Below, one piece after another: positions 31,900-42,489 of a DNA stretch of 64,000 nucleotides. This stretch comes from Rapana venosa (Eukaryota; Mollusca; Gastropoda; Neogastropoda; Muricidae): the NCBI GenBank assembly GCA_028751875.1, contig CM054141.1, positions 63,825,711-63,889,710 on the forward strand. The letters are read 5' to 3'. The notes beneath the pieces were generated by a model, which saw nothing but the letters and a program-made list of their open reading frames with translations, ran no database searches and had not been told where the DNA came from. The translations under genes and the position numbers were made by a program. The stretch's first letter is position 1. Every line of letters begins with the position of its first letter.

Positions 31900-32890
31900 A
31901 ACTTGCGTTAACTGACTTTGAGTATATTCATGAATAGGCATGCCAATCAACAGATAAAACACAATTTAATATGACCCTTGCCATGTCCTCATGTCTCTTG
32001 AAAATACATTCTCTATTATGAAAATGTACAGGTCAGCCTGCTACAGAGTAGTCTTTTCTCTCGAACATATCACATCAAATCATCTCTCTATATTTCACTG
32101 AAGAGGTTATCAGGGAGAAACGTCAAGAACTACAGATACTTGCCTAAATGAACACGACTGCTCATAAATACATTAACATCAATTGACTTATCATCTGACG
32201 GGGACTAGAAACTGGTTACTTTGTCATTGTGCCTGATCAAGTCAATGTGGCAGCCATTTTTTCACCCTGCTGGTCACGAAGCCTGTATTGTCAGTGGAAG
32301 ACATCGTTTAGGTTTCCTTACCACGACTGGCAGCTGTACCTAAGAAGAAGTGTGAAGGGAATAGCTTCCTTTATCCAATCATACAATCGTCCCTTATCCA
32401 GTCAATTTCTCATGCAGATTGGGGTCTCATTTGTTCAGCAAACGAATGGAAAGTGACAAGCCTTAACATTCGCTTTGGGTACAGGTCAAGTCTGGGTTTT
32501 GACCCTTTTGTCACTGCCACAGTGGAGGAAAAGTGAGAGCTGTAAACTTCTTATTGGCTACAGCCAGTTGCTCTCTTCAAGACAGGTCAGAGTCCTCTGC
32601 TGACCTTGACCCAAAGCCCTCAGGGAAACATACATCAGAGACCGCCATGTCAAGACCCGGTTTTTTGGTCTTTGATCGACATCTTTACTGTAGGAGCTGG
32701 AAAGACCCACACAGTCAGGGTGTGACGAGGTGAGGAGAGAGAAAGGAAGATAGATACTGCTTCAGATTTATTGCCCTGTCTGGTTGTGGGACAGCAGTGA
32801 CCTCATATAATGAATGATATGTCCCACCATCACTGGGGTAGAGCAGCAATAATGATGTTATTGTTTTCGGTAATGTTCCTTCCGTCTGTG
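31900..32890 (+). repeat. Repeat G, copy 3, apparently the most complete
   Basis: CTACAGATACTTGCCTAAAT, GGTTACTTTGTCATTGTGCC, GGAAGACATCGTTTAGGTTT and CAATCATACAATCGTCCC are followed by GGTACAGGTCAAGTC and GACCTTGACCCAAAGCCCTC. GTGACCTCATATAATGAATG lies near its right end. No tandem repeat or LINE interrupts it. Confidence 0.8.
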
Positions 32891-33039
32891 TTTATGTCTC
32901 TTCATATACATACGTTTCTTGGCGTCTCCCCCCCTCTCTCTCACACAAAGACTCGTAGATTTTTACTGTACTGGGCTGGCATAATTTGTTGACCAACTAA
33001 ATATTTACTGTTTGCTCTGGGTTGAGGATAAACACATCT

Positions 33040-33205
33040 TTCACAAATGATTTAAACGATAGTGGAGTGGCATTTGATAGTAATGGTAAAATACTTGAAG
33101 CAGCCAGCTGCTCTTAAAGTTTAGTCGGAGTCCTCTACAGACCTTTTCCAAATGCCCCTGAGAAACATGTTAGGTCAGGCCAGGTTAGAGTTGTAGATCG
33201 TCTTA
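33040..33205 (+). repeat. Repeat G, partial fourth copy
   Basis: AGCAGCCAGCTGCTCTTAAA, GTCGGAGTCCTCTACAGACC, AAATGCCCCTGAGAAACATG and GGCCAGGTTAGAG correspond to 32560-32650 of copy 3 and to 24560-24625 of copy 1. Confidence 0.65.
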
Positions 33206-33654
33206 GTCTTATACCTGTACATTGGGGGTCTAGACAAATGACACACAAAGACTTTAAAGTGATATGCAGAGAAAAGAGATTTTGTGAGTGCTTCTGTGTG
33301 ATATTGTACGATTTTAGGACCTAAATTGGTCAACTTGTTCAAGCATGGATACCTGATAAAAAAAAACAACAACTGTGTCGAAACAAGAGAAAAAAACATA
33401 AGAGAATTGCGTGTCGACATAACTGCACTCTTTGGGTGCTTCAAAGGAAGCAACCAACTGTTTGAATGTCAGTCATTTCTTTTCTCCCCTCCTCAGTAGT
33501 TTTAAGAATCCAGACCATTTTCCTTTCTTATCAACAGAGACAGGTACAGTGACGGTGAAAATGTATAAACCAGACTCTTTGGCATCGATGAGGAGAGAGT
33601 TGTACTTTAAGTTTGCGTTTCGTTTAAGTTTTTGTTGACTTGCATTGTATGAAA

Positions 33655-34455
33655 TACCGATTTTAATTACAGGAGATTTCTCTGCCTGACAATTCGGGCT
33701 GCTTTCCTTAGAGAGAGTCCGTTGCCACAAGAGTGGGCTACAGTACCAGTAATTCCAGTAATCCCACCCGCCCACATCTGCCAATTCGAGTAGTTTAGAT
33801 TTTACGGCCCTCAGGGTTTTTTTCTTGAAAAAAAAATCCCAAGTCTTGAATCGTAATGTTCCATATCTGCACGTACATTTGCTTCCCTATAAGAGTGGCT
33901 ATTTCTACAACATTTCGCCTGGACAACTCTTGTTGCCGTGGATTCTTTTTCTGTCGGCGTCATGGCCTTTGGATAACACAGACATGAACCTCCTTCTCCA
34001 TTTTTTCCTGTAATGGCTGGCCCTGCTGACTTCATGGATTCTTAGTCACAGATCTTCGGTGAAGTTTCAAATGAGAGAAGCTGGTGGTCTGCCTTTTTTT
34101 CTTTTTCCCTCAGTCTTGCCTTGTAAGACAGTCTTCGCGAAATCCATATCTTGGTTTAGTAGCACATGGCCAACATATCTCATTTCCTTTCTTTTATTAT
34201 AACGTTTATGTTGTTCCCAGTTTGTGTAGTATACTTTCATTTGTTCTTCTACAGCATGTCTCACCTGATTCTATTTTTTGTCTTTTGTTTGGGGTATTTT
34301 ACGTGTGCTAAGTGTGTGTTGCGCACGGGACGTCGGTTTATGGTCTATCTTCAAGTCTAGAACCCAGACCATTACTCAAGGTCTACAGGATGGGGAAAAT
34401 TTGGGGTTCAAACAGGGTTTGAACCTTTGAATTCTTGCTCTCTAGATGGGTGCGT
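33655..34455 (-). mobile_element. SINE family A, minus copy split by a LINE fragment
   Basis: The distal domain (ATTCGGGCTGCT, GTTGCCACAAGAG, CTCTTGTTGCCGTGG) lies at 33660-33943. The tRNA-proximal part (GCACGGGACGTCGGTTTATG, GGGTTTGAACC, CTCTAGATGGGTGCGT) lies at 34297-34455. About 350 bp of LINE sequence separates them. Confidence 0.75.
33945..34296 (-). pseudogene. LINE C-terminal fragment nested in the SINE
   Basis: The minus-strand frame at 34067-34264 reads YVGHVLLNQDMDFAKTVLQG and GKTEGKRKKGRPPASLI. This is the GHV...vLxGkxxGkRxRGRPxxxWxD block found at the C-terminus of many non-LTR polyproteins. Too short to assign a clade. Confidence 0.7.
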
Positions 34456-34759
34456 GTTGGCATACACGTGATTTTTTTCTAGGTCTGCATTTGGTCGTTT
34501 TATTCAGAAACGAGTATAAACATTGAATAGTATTAACAGCATTTTGGAATAGTAGCAACAAGAAGCTTGAAGCTTATGGTGCTTCCCCTCTCCCTAGGTC
34601 TGTATTATATGTTCTGTTTCTATAGGTTATTTTCTATTTTGTTTGTTCAATCATTTTTTTTCTAAAACTACAGTTTCAGTTCTTGTTAAGTCTAACATCA
34701 CCAAACTGAAGACACTTTCAATGAACCAACAGGCGCCTTACCACAGGACTACCTATCAA

Positions 34760-35140
34760 GTGGATCAGTGGTCTAGAGTGAACGTACCTGTCTCGAAAGC
34801 AAACGATCGGGTTAAATCCGGGTATAGGTTCGACCCATGTTTGTGCCCGAAACTCGTCCCCCATGAACAAGACCGTGAGTGGCGGTCTGGGTGATAGTCT
34901 TTCGGATGAGACAATAAACCAAGGTCCGGTGTGCAACACGTATTTAGCGCATGTAAATTAGCCCACGGCAACGGCAATAAGAGAGTTTTCCCTGGCAAAA
35001 ATTCTGTGGCAATCCATTCTAATAGAGAAACAAATACACACTCAGACCCCAAACAATGGGTGGCGCTGCTCTTGTGGCGACGCGCTCTCCCCATAGAGAG
35101 CAGCCCGAATTTCAAGCAGAAAAATATGCCGCGACTTTAA
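34760..35140 (+). mobile_element. SINE family A, full-length plus copy
   Basis: The head GTGGATCAGTGGTCTAGAGT (from 34760) is followed by the B box GGTTCGACC at 34828-34836. TTTCGGATGAGACAATAAACC, CCACGGCAACGGCAATAAGAG, GGTGGCGCTGCTCTTGTGGCG and GAGAGCAGCCCGAATTTCAAGC complete it. It is the clearest family A copy here. Confidence 0.85.
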
Positions 35141-35239
35141 AGTAGTAAACAAATACAAACTAATACGAAAGTGGTTGTGATGGCGATGATATGAAAGCAT
35201 GTTTGTTGGTTTGGTCGTTTGCTTGCTAGTGTTTTTGTT

Positions 35240-35465
35240 GTTGCATGTTTGTTATTCCTGCCCGACTCATTTTCCTGTCTGATGTTCCTGCTGACAGCCT
35301 CATTTACCTCTTCCTGTCTCTCCCGCTTCCTTTTTTAGGTCCTCCTCCTTTCTTCGGTTTTGTTGTTGTTTGATTTGAAGAAACGGGGAAGCGATTCACC
35401 AGACATGCCGAGTTGAGCGTTCGCGCTCCTTCTCTTTGTATGTCTGCTTGCCCTCTGTCTGTTGT

Positions 35466-35506
<41 letters not shown>

Positions 35507-35600
35507 TGTGTGCGTGTGTGTGTCTGTGTGTGCGTGCGTGTGTCTGTGTGTGCGTGCGTGTGTGTGTGTCTGTGTGTGTGTGCGCGCGAGACCCTGGGCT
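35240..35600 (+). repeat. Duplicated segment H, copy 1, ending in (TG)n
   Basis: CCCGACTCATTTTCCTGTCT, GACAGCCTCATTTACCTCTT and CCGCTTCC blocks are followed about 100 bp later by a TG microsatellite (35472-35585). The counterpart is at 37065-37335. Confidence 0.65.
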
Positions 35601-35639
35601 TACACAAGCGCACCCACATCCTGTAAGAGCAGTATGAAT

Positions 35640-36190
35640 TGATACATTTACACAGTCTGAACTTCTGTTCCGTTGTGTTTTCTGAAGTTTAAATGGCTTA
35701 AAATGTTCCAATGAAAAAAAAGTTTTTCAGAACTTTTTTTTGTAACTTACTTTTCAAGTTTTTTTTTGTTTTGGGGGGGGGATGTTTCTATTTCTGCTCA
35801 AATTTACAAGCAGCTTGGGCTTGCACTTAGCTAGGAAGACGCTGACAGGCAGTTAAGTAGGCAAGCAGGCAGGCAGGCAGGCAAGAAGACAGACACATGG
35901 CCAAACGGACAGCTAGGTATACAAACTCTCAGTCTCATAGACTGATATCGAAGGAGGTGGGTTGTAGACAGATAACATATTGTCACATCGGAAATTTCGA
36001 CTTTGTGTTAAAGCACGTATTTTTAGAATGGTACTGTCCAGTTGGTTATGTTCACAAAGTCAGTCTATCTATCTATCTATCTATAAAAAAAAGTGTGTAT
36101 ACATACAAATATTTAAGGGAATGCGGGTACAGTTTTTGCCATGGAGTACTTTCTTTTTGCTGTAGTACTTTTTGTCCATGACATGTATGT
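35640..36190. other. Non-coding stretch with (GGCA)n and (CTAT)n patches
   Basis: GCAGGCAGGCAGGCAGG near 35863-35882 and CTATCTATCTAT near 36064-36084. No gene. Confidence 0.5.
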
Positions 36191-36195
36191 AGAAT

Positions 36196-36330
36196 TCAGG
36201 GTCCTCAATTCATTCTCTTCTTTTCCTGCGTCGTCGAACGCTCAGACTGCATGTTGTACATTATTATATGGATGTAGTACTCGGGTCTTCAATTCCTTGT
36301 CTTCTTCTTCCTCGTCGAAAGCTCAGATAG
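36196..36330 (+). repeat. Two direct copies of a ~45 bp segment
   Basis: GGTCCTCAATTCATTCTCTT...CGAACGCTCAGA (36200-36246) and GGTCTTCAATTCCTTGTCTT...CGAAAGCTCAGA (36285-36329) are about 85 bp apart. Confidence 0.75.
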
Positions 36331-36639
36331 CGTTATCTCACTTGCAAGACTGGCACCCATACCTCTGCTTAACGACATTGTAGATGGGGTGAAAAATCGA
36401 GTTCGAGTTGAGCTTCACTCTATGCAGAATCTCTCATTTTATGCGAATGCTATTTTCTACCAAACCATCCTGTGATGCTGTTCATGATTTACTGCCTGAA
36501 CCCTTCGGATTACTTGTCTGTGGCCCCATCCTCTTTCTGCCCTGGAGTGATTTAAAAATAGAGTAGACATTTGAGTTGCCCACTGAGCACAACTGCAGTG
36601 CATGGATATTCTGAAGGCGAACAAGACATCTTTTTTACG

Positions 36640-36880
36640 TCACATATTTGGTCCGTCTTATTTTTGGTACTTAGCTTAGGTTTACTTTTCCAAGAAATTT
36701 ATTTTTGTCAGACATTTGTTCCCTCTTTCTTATGTTTTTTTTCAGTACCAAGAGCATTTTCTCAAGAAATATATGCTTTAAATTTCACATTTTGTTCTCA
36801 CTTCTGTTATGATTGCGAGACTTTTAAATACCACACTTTGTTCTCACTTCTTCTGTTGTGGTTGTGGGACTCGGGTTATT
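36640..36880 (+). repeat. Degenerate tandem duplication, T-rich
   Basis: CACATTTTGTTCTCACTTCT...GATTGCGAGACT and CACACTTTGTTCTCACTTCT...GGTTGTGGGACT lie about 45 bp apart, with a CAAGAAAT motif pair upstream. Confidence 0.55.
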
Positions 36881-37059
36881 TTCACGTCCTTTGGACAGTA
36901 GAAGACATATCAGTAGTAAATTTTCAGTCACCACAGTCTGTAACCTAGATGTAAAAAAATGTTTTCCTATTGGCTTTTTGATCAGTTATTTCTTTTGTTT
37001 GTTCTGAATGGGGGAGTATGTCACTGGGGGTAAGGGCAGTGCGAACAGAGGTGGAGGAA

Positions 37060-37335
37060 TCCGTTTACTTCTGTACTTGTTGTTCTTTCCCCCCGGACTC
37101 ATTCCTGTCTCACGTTTTTGCAGCTAGCCTCCTTTATCTCCGTTTCGTCTTCCCTACTTCCTGTTTATTTTCCTGTTTAAAACAAATGGAAAACAGTTTG
37201 TTGTCAAACGTACAAATGATGGGCTTCGTGCTCTTTGTCGATGTAAATCTCCGCTTCTCTCTGTCCTCCATCAATTTCAATGTCTCTCCGTCTTTCTTTC
37301 TTGTGTGCATGTGCGTGTGTGTGTGTGAGGTGGGG
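37060..37335 (+). repeat. Duplicated segment H, copy 2, ending in (TG)n
   Basis: CCGGACTCATTCCTGTCT, GCAGCTAGCCTCCTTTATCTC and CTACTTCCTGTT parallel 35260-35335. It again ends in a TG run (37311-37328). Confidence 0.6.
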
Positions 37336-37339
37336 GTAG

Positions 37340-38030
37340 GGGTGGGGGGGGGGGGCGGGACGGGCGCACACACCCAGCATGTTAATTTAAGTTTGTGTTA
37401 AATGCGCGGCGCGGGTGTGTATGTGTATGTGTGTATATACATCCGTATCAACATACGCTTGTGTGAGCTTACCACCTGTAAACGCTGCTTATTGAAAGTC
37501 AGGGCTTCCACAATTTTATGCTTGCATCTTTTGAACTCGTTTTAAAGAAAAGTTCTAGTGAATAAATTTTTTTCATATTCTTTAAAAACTAGAACCAATG
37601 AACTGCTTTAACTATTACTAAAGCTTTAACTACCTGCGCAGAATTCAAACCAACCCAGACAGACTGTTACAGAAATAGGTGGATCATTGTAAAGAGAGAA
37701 AAAACCAGACAGACACACGAAGTTACTGCCTTTGTATTCTCCTTGAAGGATGGAAGGAGAAAAGTTAGAAAGCACAGAGAGCAAAGGCTTACAACATTCG
37801 TACCCACAGAGCCAGAAATAAGAGTTGCTACGAATCAAATGTCACAGACAGGGCCCACCTTTCCAGGATGTAGGACAGTACAGCCAAGGTAGACCAGGCG
37901 ATGCAACTTAACTAGAGACTGCAGACTTTGGCAGAGTTTTCCATCGTCTCTCAGCGCAGATGGAACTAAAGTCATTCACTTCATTTGAAGTTTTCAGTTT
38001 GTGACTGAATTCGTTCAGACAACAGCTGCT
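37340..38030. other. Non-coding stretch, nothing recognised
   Basis: A poly-G patch at 37340-37360 and no coding signal. Confidence 0.4.
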
Positions 38031-38034
38031 GCCC

Positions 38035-38200
38035 CTGAGTGTCCACGTTGTGTAGTCGTGCAGGGTTAGGTCTGCTGTGCTTTTCAGGGAGACTGGGTCT
38101 GGTGCGTCTTCTTGCAGTATCAGGAGTATTGTGTGCTCTTGAAGGACCAGGGAAGTTGTGTATTCCAGCAGGAAATTCGTGTATTTTAGGACTGGGTCTG

Positions 38201-38252
<52 letters not shown>

Positions 38253-38640
38253 GCAAGACTAGGTCTGTTGTGTATTTCAGGACTATTGTGTATTTAAGCA
38301 GGTCTGTTGTGTATTTGAGCAGGTCTGTTTGTATTAGAGTAGATTTATTATGTATTTGAGGTCTGTTCTGTATTCCATCAGGACTATTGTGTATTTGAGC
38401 AGGTCTTTTGTGTAGTTGAGCATGTCTGTTGTGTATTAGAGTAGGTTTATCATGTATTTGAGGTCTGTTGTGTATTCCATCAGGACTATTGGGTATTTGA
38501 ACAGGTCTGTTGTGTATTCCAGAAGGACTGTTGTGTATTCCAGAAGGTCTGTTGTGTATTCCAGAAGGTCTGATGTGTATTCCAGAAGGTCTGTTGTGTA
38601 TTCCATCAGGACTGGGTCTATTGGGAAAGAACTTTTATTT
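38035..38640 (+). repeat. Minisatellite, units of ~20-22 bp (GGTCTGTTGTGTATTCCAGAA)
   Basis: Diverged units (GGACTATTGTGTATTTGAGC and relatives) fill the span. The cleanest are at 38500-38610, and a (TG)n run at 38201-38250 grew inside one TGTTGTGTG unit. Frames on both strands are artefacts. Confidence 0.88.
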
Positions 38641-38782
38641 TCTGGGAAAGGAATAAGAATACACAAGCGTTTTTCATCTTAGCACTCAAGTAAGAAATAA
38701 CTATGAAACCATGATTATGTCACTTTGCTGTTAAAATATCCATGTACAAGGTAACATTTCACAATATGTAAGAATAAAGTAG

Positions 38783-39065
38783 ATGGAGGAAGGAGGAAGG
38801 AGGAGGGGGAGGAGGAGGAGGAGAGAGAGAATGCATGGAATGGCATGTGTACAACATTTTTCTCGAGCTTTTGAAACAATCCAAGACGGCGTCTCCCCAG
38901 TGTTTAAAACAGAACTTCAGTGTCAAAGAGAATGCTTTAACTTGTATACCAGCTGCTTGGCATTTCGCCATGGCTTTGAACAGGCTGCTTTAGGTTTGGA
39001 AAGGTTAGTTTCAATGAATCTTGCATTAGAGGCAGTCTCAATAATCTCTCTCTTGGATAAATAAT
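38783..39065 (+). other. Open frame of unknown meaning after a GAGGAG tract
   Basis: A 93-codon frame starts in an (AGG)n-rich tract and reads CVQHFSRAFETIQDG, FKTELQCQRECFNLYT and SCLAFRHGFEQAALGLERL. Composition is protein-like and Cys-containing, but no domain is recognised and there is no splice or neighbour support. May be chance or a decayed element. Confidence 0.2.
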
Positions 39066-39344
39066 TACGTCTCAAACTCTGTTTCAGCAATTAAACAAAT
39101 AAATAACAGAACCTTTGCGCCTTACTGATGCAACAGAGCTCTTTTGTTCAAAGGCATGGTTACACGGTCTCGTGAAACGATAACCATTTGAATGCACACA
39201 GAAGTGATAATTAGACTCCATCACTTGAAGACAAATCTAAAGTTGATACTACATAATGGGTAAAGATGAATTCAGAATATGACCTCGTCTGAAAATAAGA
39301 GAAATGAGGAAGAAGTGACAGTGAATAGAGAGTAAGAGAGGGAA

Positions 39345-39780
39345 GGGGATGGAAGACAGGAGAAATGAAGAAGCAGCCTACGGCAGAGGCTACAACAGCG
39401 TATGGCAGGGACTACGACAGCAGCAAAAGGAAGATGGTAATCATAATAATAATAATAAGATATGGAATTTATATAGCACTGAATCTTGTAAAAAAAATCA
39501 ACTACAACAGCAGCAGAAGGCGGGCATTGCAACAGCAGCTTATGGAAGTTTTTTGCAACAGCCTACAACACCTACGGCAGAGACTATGACAGCAGCCTAG
39601 GGTATAGACTGCAACAGAATCCTACGGCAGACTGAATGCAGCCTGCAGTGGTGACCATGACCACAGCCTGTAGGATGACATCATATAGACAAGCCTACAT
39701 GACCAGCCTAACACAGCAACATACGGAAGAGCTTATGACAGAAGCCTATAATTAGGCTGTGATAGAGGTGAAAGAAATGA
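39345..39780 (+). repeat. Minisatellite, ~24-27 bp units (CAGCCTACGGCAGAGACTACGA)
   Basis: Units based on CAGCAGCCTACGGCAGAGAC recur across 39361-39680 and, in variant form, to 39760. A 70 bp minus-strand LINE tail is embedded at about 39436-39505. The array resumes at 40055. Confidence 0.8.
39436..39505 (-). mobile_element. CR1/L2-like LINE 3' tail inserted in the minisatellite
   Basis: AATAATAATAATAAGATATGGAATTTATATAGCACTGAATCTTGT is the reverse complement of the LINE end seen at 30280-30330, flanked on both sides by CAGCAG-type units. Confidence 0.7.
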
Positions 39781-39784
39781 ACAA

Positions 39785-40050
39785 ATAATTCAGTGCAGAC
39801 GCCGTCTGCGAATCAGAAATATGAACAAGATTTTGTTGATCCAACACTAGGTCGTTTCCAAGCTAGTCACAAGTGAAAGGCAGCGAGATGAAAATAATCG
39901 TCTTAAATTATTAATTATACTTACTTGAAAAGGATTGTTTTTGTTTTGACCGATGGTGAAGTACACTATAAACTATTAGCTAGTTACTGCTCCTGAAAGG
40001 CTTGTGTACGATATGTTAGTTTATGAATAAACAACTGTTTAAACAACAAC
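39785..40050. other. Insert separating two halves of the minisatellite
   Basis: Unrelated AT-rich sequence between two array halves. It ends with AATAAACAACTGTTTAAACA then an A-rich tail, so a retroelement end in plus orientation is plausible. Confidence 0.4.
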
Positions 40051-40054
40051 AAAA

Positions 40055-40520
40055 AAGAGACTATGACAGTAGCCTAGGAAGAGATTACGACGGCAGTCTA
40101 TGACAGCAGCCTTGTTGGCAGCCTGAGATAGAGACTACAATAGCAGCCGAAGGAAGACGGCTGTAAGATCAGCCTACGAAAAGAATTACAGTGGAGCCAA
40201 CGACAGGAGCCTATGTAAGAGTTTACATCATCAGCCTATGTAAGAGTTTACAACAGCAGACTATAGAACACCTTACCACAGCAGTCTGTAGAAGAGTTTA
40301 CAACAGCAGACTATAGAACACCTTACCACAGCAGTCTGTAGAAGAGTTTACAACAGCAGCCTATGTAAGAGTTCAGAACAGCAGCCTATGTAAGAGTTTA
40401 CATCATCAGTCTATGTAAGAGTTTACGACAGGAGCCTATAGAAGAGTTTACAACAGCAGCCTTTGTAAGAGTTTACAATAGCAGGCTATAGAAGATCTTA
40501 CCACAGCAATCTCTGACAAA
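40055..40520 (+). repeat. Second half of the minisatellite, GAGTTTACAACAGCAG units
   Basis: Units GTAAGAGTTTACAACAGCAG and CTATAGAACACCTTACCACAGC alternate. A 54 bp block is duplicated exactly or nearly so at about 40240-40293 and 40294-40347. Confidence 0.85.
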
Positions 40521-40529
40521 ATCTATGAT

Positions 40530-40645
40530 TGGTATGTTTTTTGTTTTTGTTTATTTGTGGTTTTTATGTATGCCTCTTAACCCACGCAAATTTATCTATT
40601 TGTGAGATAATAAAGTATTTGAATTGAAAAGAATTGAACGTGGGC
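40530..40645 (+). repeat. Retroelement 3' end with (TTGAA)n tail
   Basis: GCAAATTTATCTATTTGTGA, then GATAATAAAGTATTTGAATTGAAAAGAATTGAA. AATAAAG followed by a short tandem tail marks a LINE/SINE end within the minisatellite. Confidence 0.6.
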
Positions 40646-40734
40646 CTATGAAGTAGCGTACAACAACAGCCCATGACAGCAATCTAATCACATCAACCTG
40701 GTTTTTATAGCCCCACCAACCACAGAGGTCATAT

Positions 40735-40965
40735 CAGGGCTTTCACAATGTCAATGTTTTAAATATCAGATTACAGCTGTGCACCTACATACAAACCAAA
40801 AGAGGATTTAAAACCAACCCTACTGTCATTCCTCATATCAACGCTCTGGCCAACCATAAGGGTCAACTCAGGACGGTCACCGCGTTGTGGGAGAAACCCA
40901 TCAACCACACATAAGATGCGAAAACCCAAACCAGATGCCTTAAAACAACCTTGTTCTTCGTGACT
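40735..40965 (+). repeat. Diverged direct repeat I, copy 1
   Basis: TCTGGCCAACCATAAGGGTC, AACTCAGGACGGTCACCGCG, AACCCATCAACC and GATGCCTTAAAACAACCT parallel 41505-41720. Confidence 0.65.
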
Positions 40966-40999
40966 ACGACATCTTCACTCATTAGACGGAAATCCCGAT

Positions 41000-41460
41000 T
41001 CTCTCAGAAAGTTAAAAATATTGTCCGGTGAACATCCCGAAAAGGATATTTTGGGAGTCTGCACTAACATACTTGTGCCTAATATGCTGGACATCTGGAC
41101 ACTCCAGAAGCAGATGCTTGATGGCTATTCACACATCACAAGTTGCACACCATGAGTTCCCTCACCTTTGAGAAAATGAACGTGGGTGCTACGAGAATAG
41201 GCCGTGTGTATCCTGGTGAGCACCCTTTCTTCCCGTCTGTTTTAGGTACACAAAGGGAGGAGGTTAAGGTGAACCTGGAAAAGTTTATTGCCTGTCTGAG
41301 CATTCCACCCCTCTTGCCAGAAGGAATGCGCATAACTTTTGCTTTTAGGTTTCAAATCCATGCATTGCACAGTAGACAAGCAAATGGCCTCAAAAGCTGA
41401 GAGCGAATCTGCACAGACCAAGAAACCTTCCTCTCCAGATCGCTTAATCGGCAATGTCCT
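41000..41460 (-). pseudogene. RNase H-type LINE, C-terminal fragment
   Basis: On the minus strand, from 41460 down, blocks read VCADSLSAFEAI (RNase H), a SFWQEGWNAQTGNKL block, then in another frame LTRIHTAYSRSTHVHFLKGE. The zinc-knuckle-like CATCD...KHLLLECPDVQHIRHKY follows. This order is typical of RNase H-bearing LINEs of the I/Nimb/R1 group. The RNase H core between the first blocks is deleted and several frameshifts are present. Confidence 0.72.
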
Positions 41461-41504
41461 ACAGCCTAATGAAGAGCCTACTTCAGTGGCTTACGCACTT
41501 AAAA

Positions 41505-41720
41505 TCTCAAATAAAAACTGTGCAACAATAAACAGATTAAAACATGGTTCAAAATCAGTTCTACTGTTGCTCCTTGTATCAAGGACCTGGCCAACCAAAA
41601 GGGTCAACCTGGTTATCGTGTTGTTGTGATAAACCACATCAATCTGAGAGAAGATGAGATCAAACCAAAACCAGATTCATTAAAACAGCCTGTTTTTAGT
41701 GACTGACCATGACAATCGTC
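41505..41720 (+). repeat. Diverged direct repeat I, copy 2
   Basis: GACCTGGCCAACCAAAAGGG, GTCAACCTGG, TAAACCACATCAA and GATTCATTAAAACAGCCTG match copy 1. The two copies flank the minus-strand LINE fragment. Confidence 0.65.
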
Positions 41721-42485
41721 TTCACTGATATCACAGCCGATGAGTAAGGGATCAGCTAGAAGACTAAGATGTGAGGTCTGGTTCTCAGGCATACTAGACT
41801 GATGCCAAGTTCAGTGGAAGGAGGTGGATGTCTGTACTTTACTGTCTGTTCACAGCTCATTGGAGGAACTGCTGCAGCCGACACGTGGGCGCCAGTTTAA
41901 TGAGAGACAATCACAGTCATTCAACAGCCAGTGTTCGAGCTGACTCGCGAGTTTACGTAAATATAATCACGGTAGGTCTACAGCCTGTGTTCGAGCTGAC
42001 TTGCGTTGTCAAATGAAATTGGGTTTAAAAATAAAACTGATGTGAGCTGACCGCAAAATCTAATATTCCAATCCACAGAAATCCTAACGCTGTGACGCTG
42101 GGCGCATCCCTTATACTGATGGCGATATGAAACGGTAAAAAGCAAAAGAACTACTGACAAAGCGTCAAGGAACCATGGTAGCGTTTACGATTGTTAGGGG
42201 CAGTCCCTAAAGGCCGATTTACTTCAAAATGACATATGAACATGCTTTAAACTAAAAAACCCACCCCAAAACAACAGATGGCCGGCTTCTGGATTTGCAA
42301 CCGAGTTACGGTATCACTGCGCAGATAAATGAGATTATCTTCCTTGTCATTGTCTATTATAGTGGCAGCATGTTTAACTCGAAAAGTAATTAATCCTAAG
42401 ACTGACCATTTACCGACGTCTCGAAATGGCTCGGCTTACCAAATACACGCACAGGTTTCCGCATCTCGCACGTTGAAGACTTAAT
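41720..42485. other. Non-coding stretch with a short direct repeat
   Basis: CAGCCAGTGTTCGAGCTGAC (41928-41947) and CAGCCTGTGTTCGAGCTGAC (41980-41999) are 52 bp apart. No gene. Confidence 0.6.
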
Positions 42486-42489
42486 TTTA

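Noticed and set aside
38035..38660. Frames of 76-106 codons on both strands over the 20 bp minisatellite
   Set aside because: Peptide repeats (VYSRRS on one strand, LLEYTTD on the other) are direct read-outs of the DNA unit.
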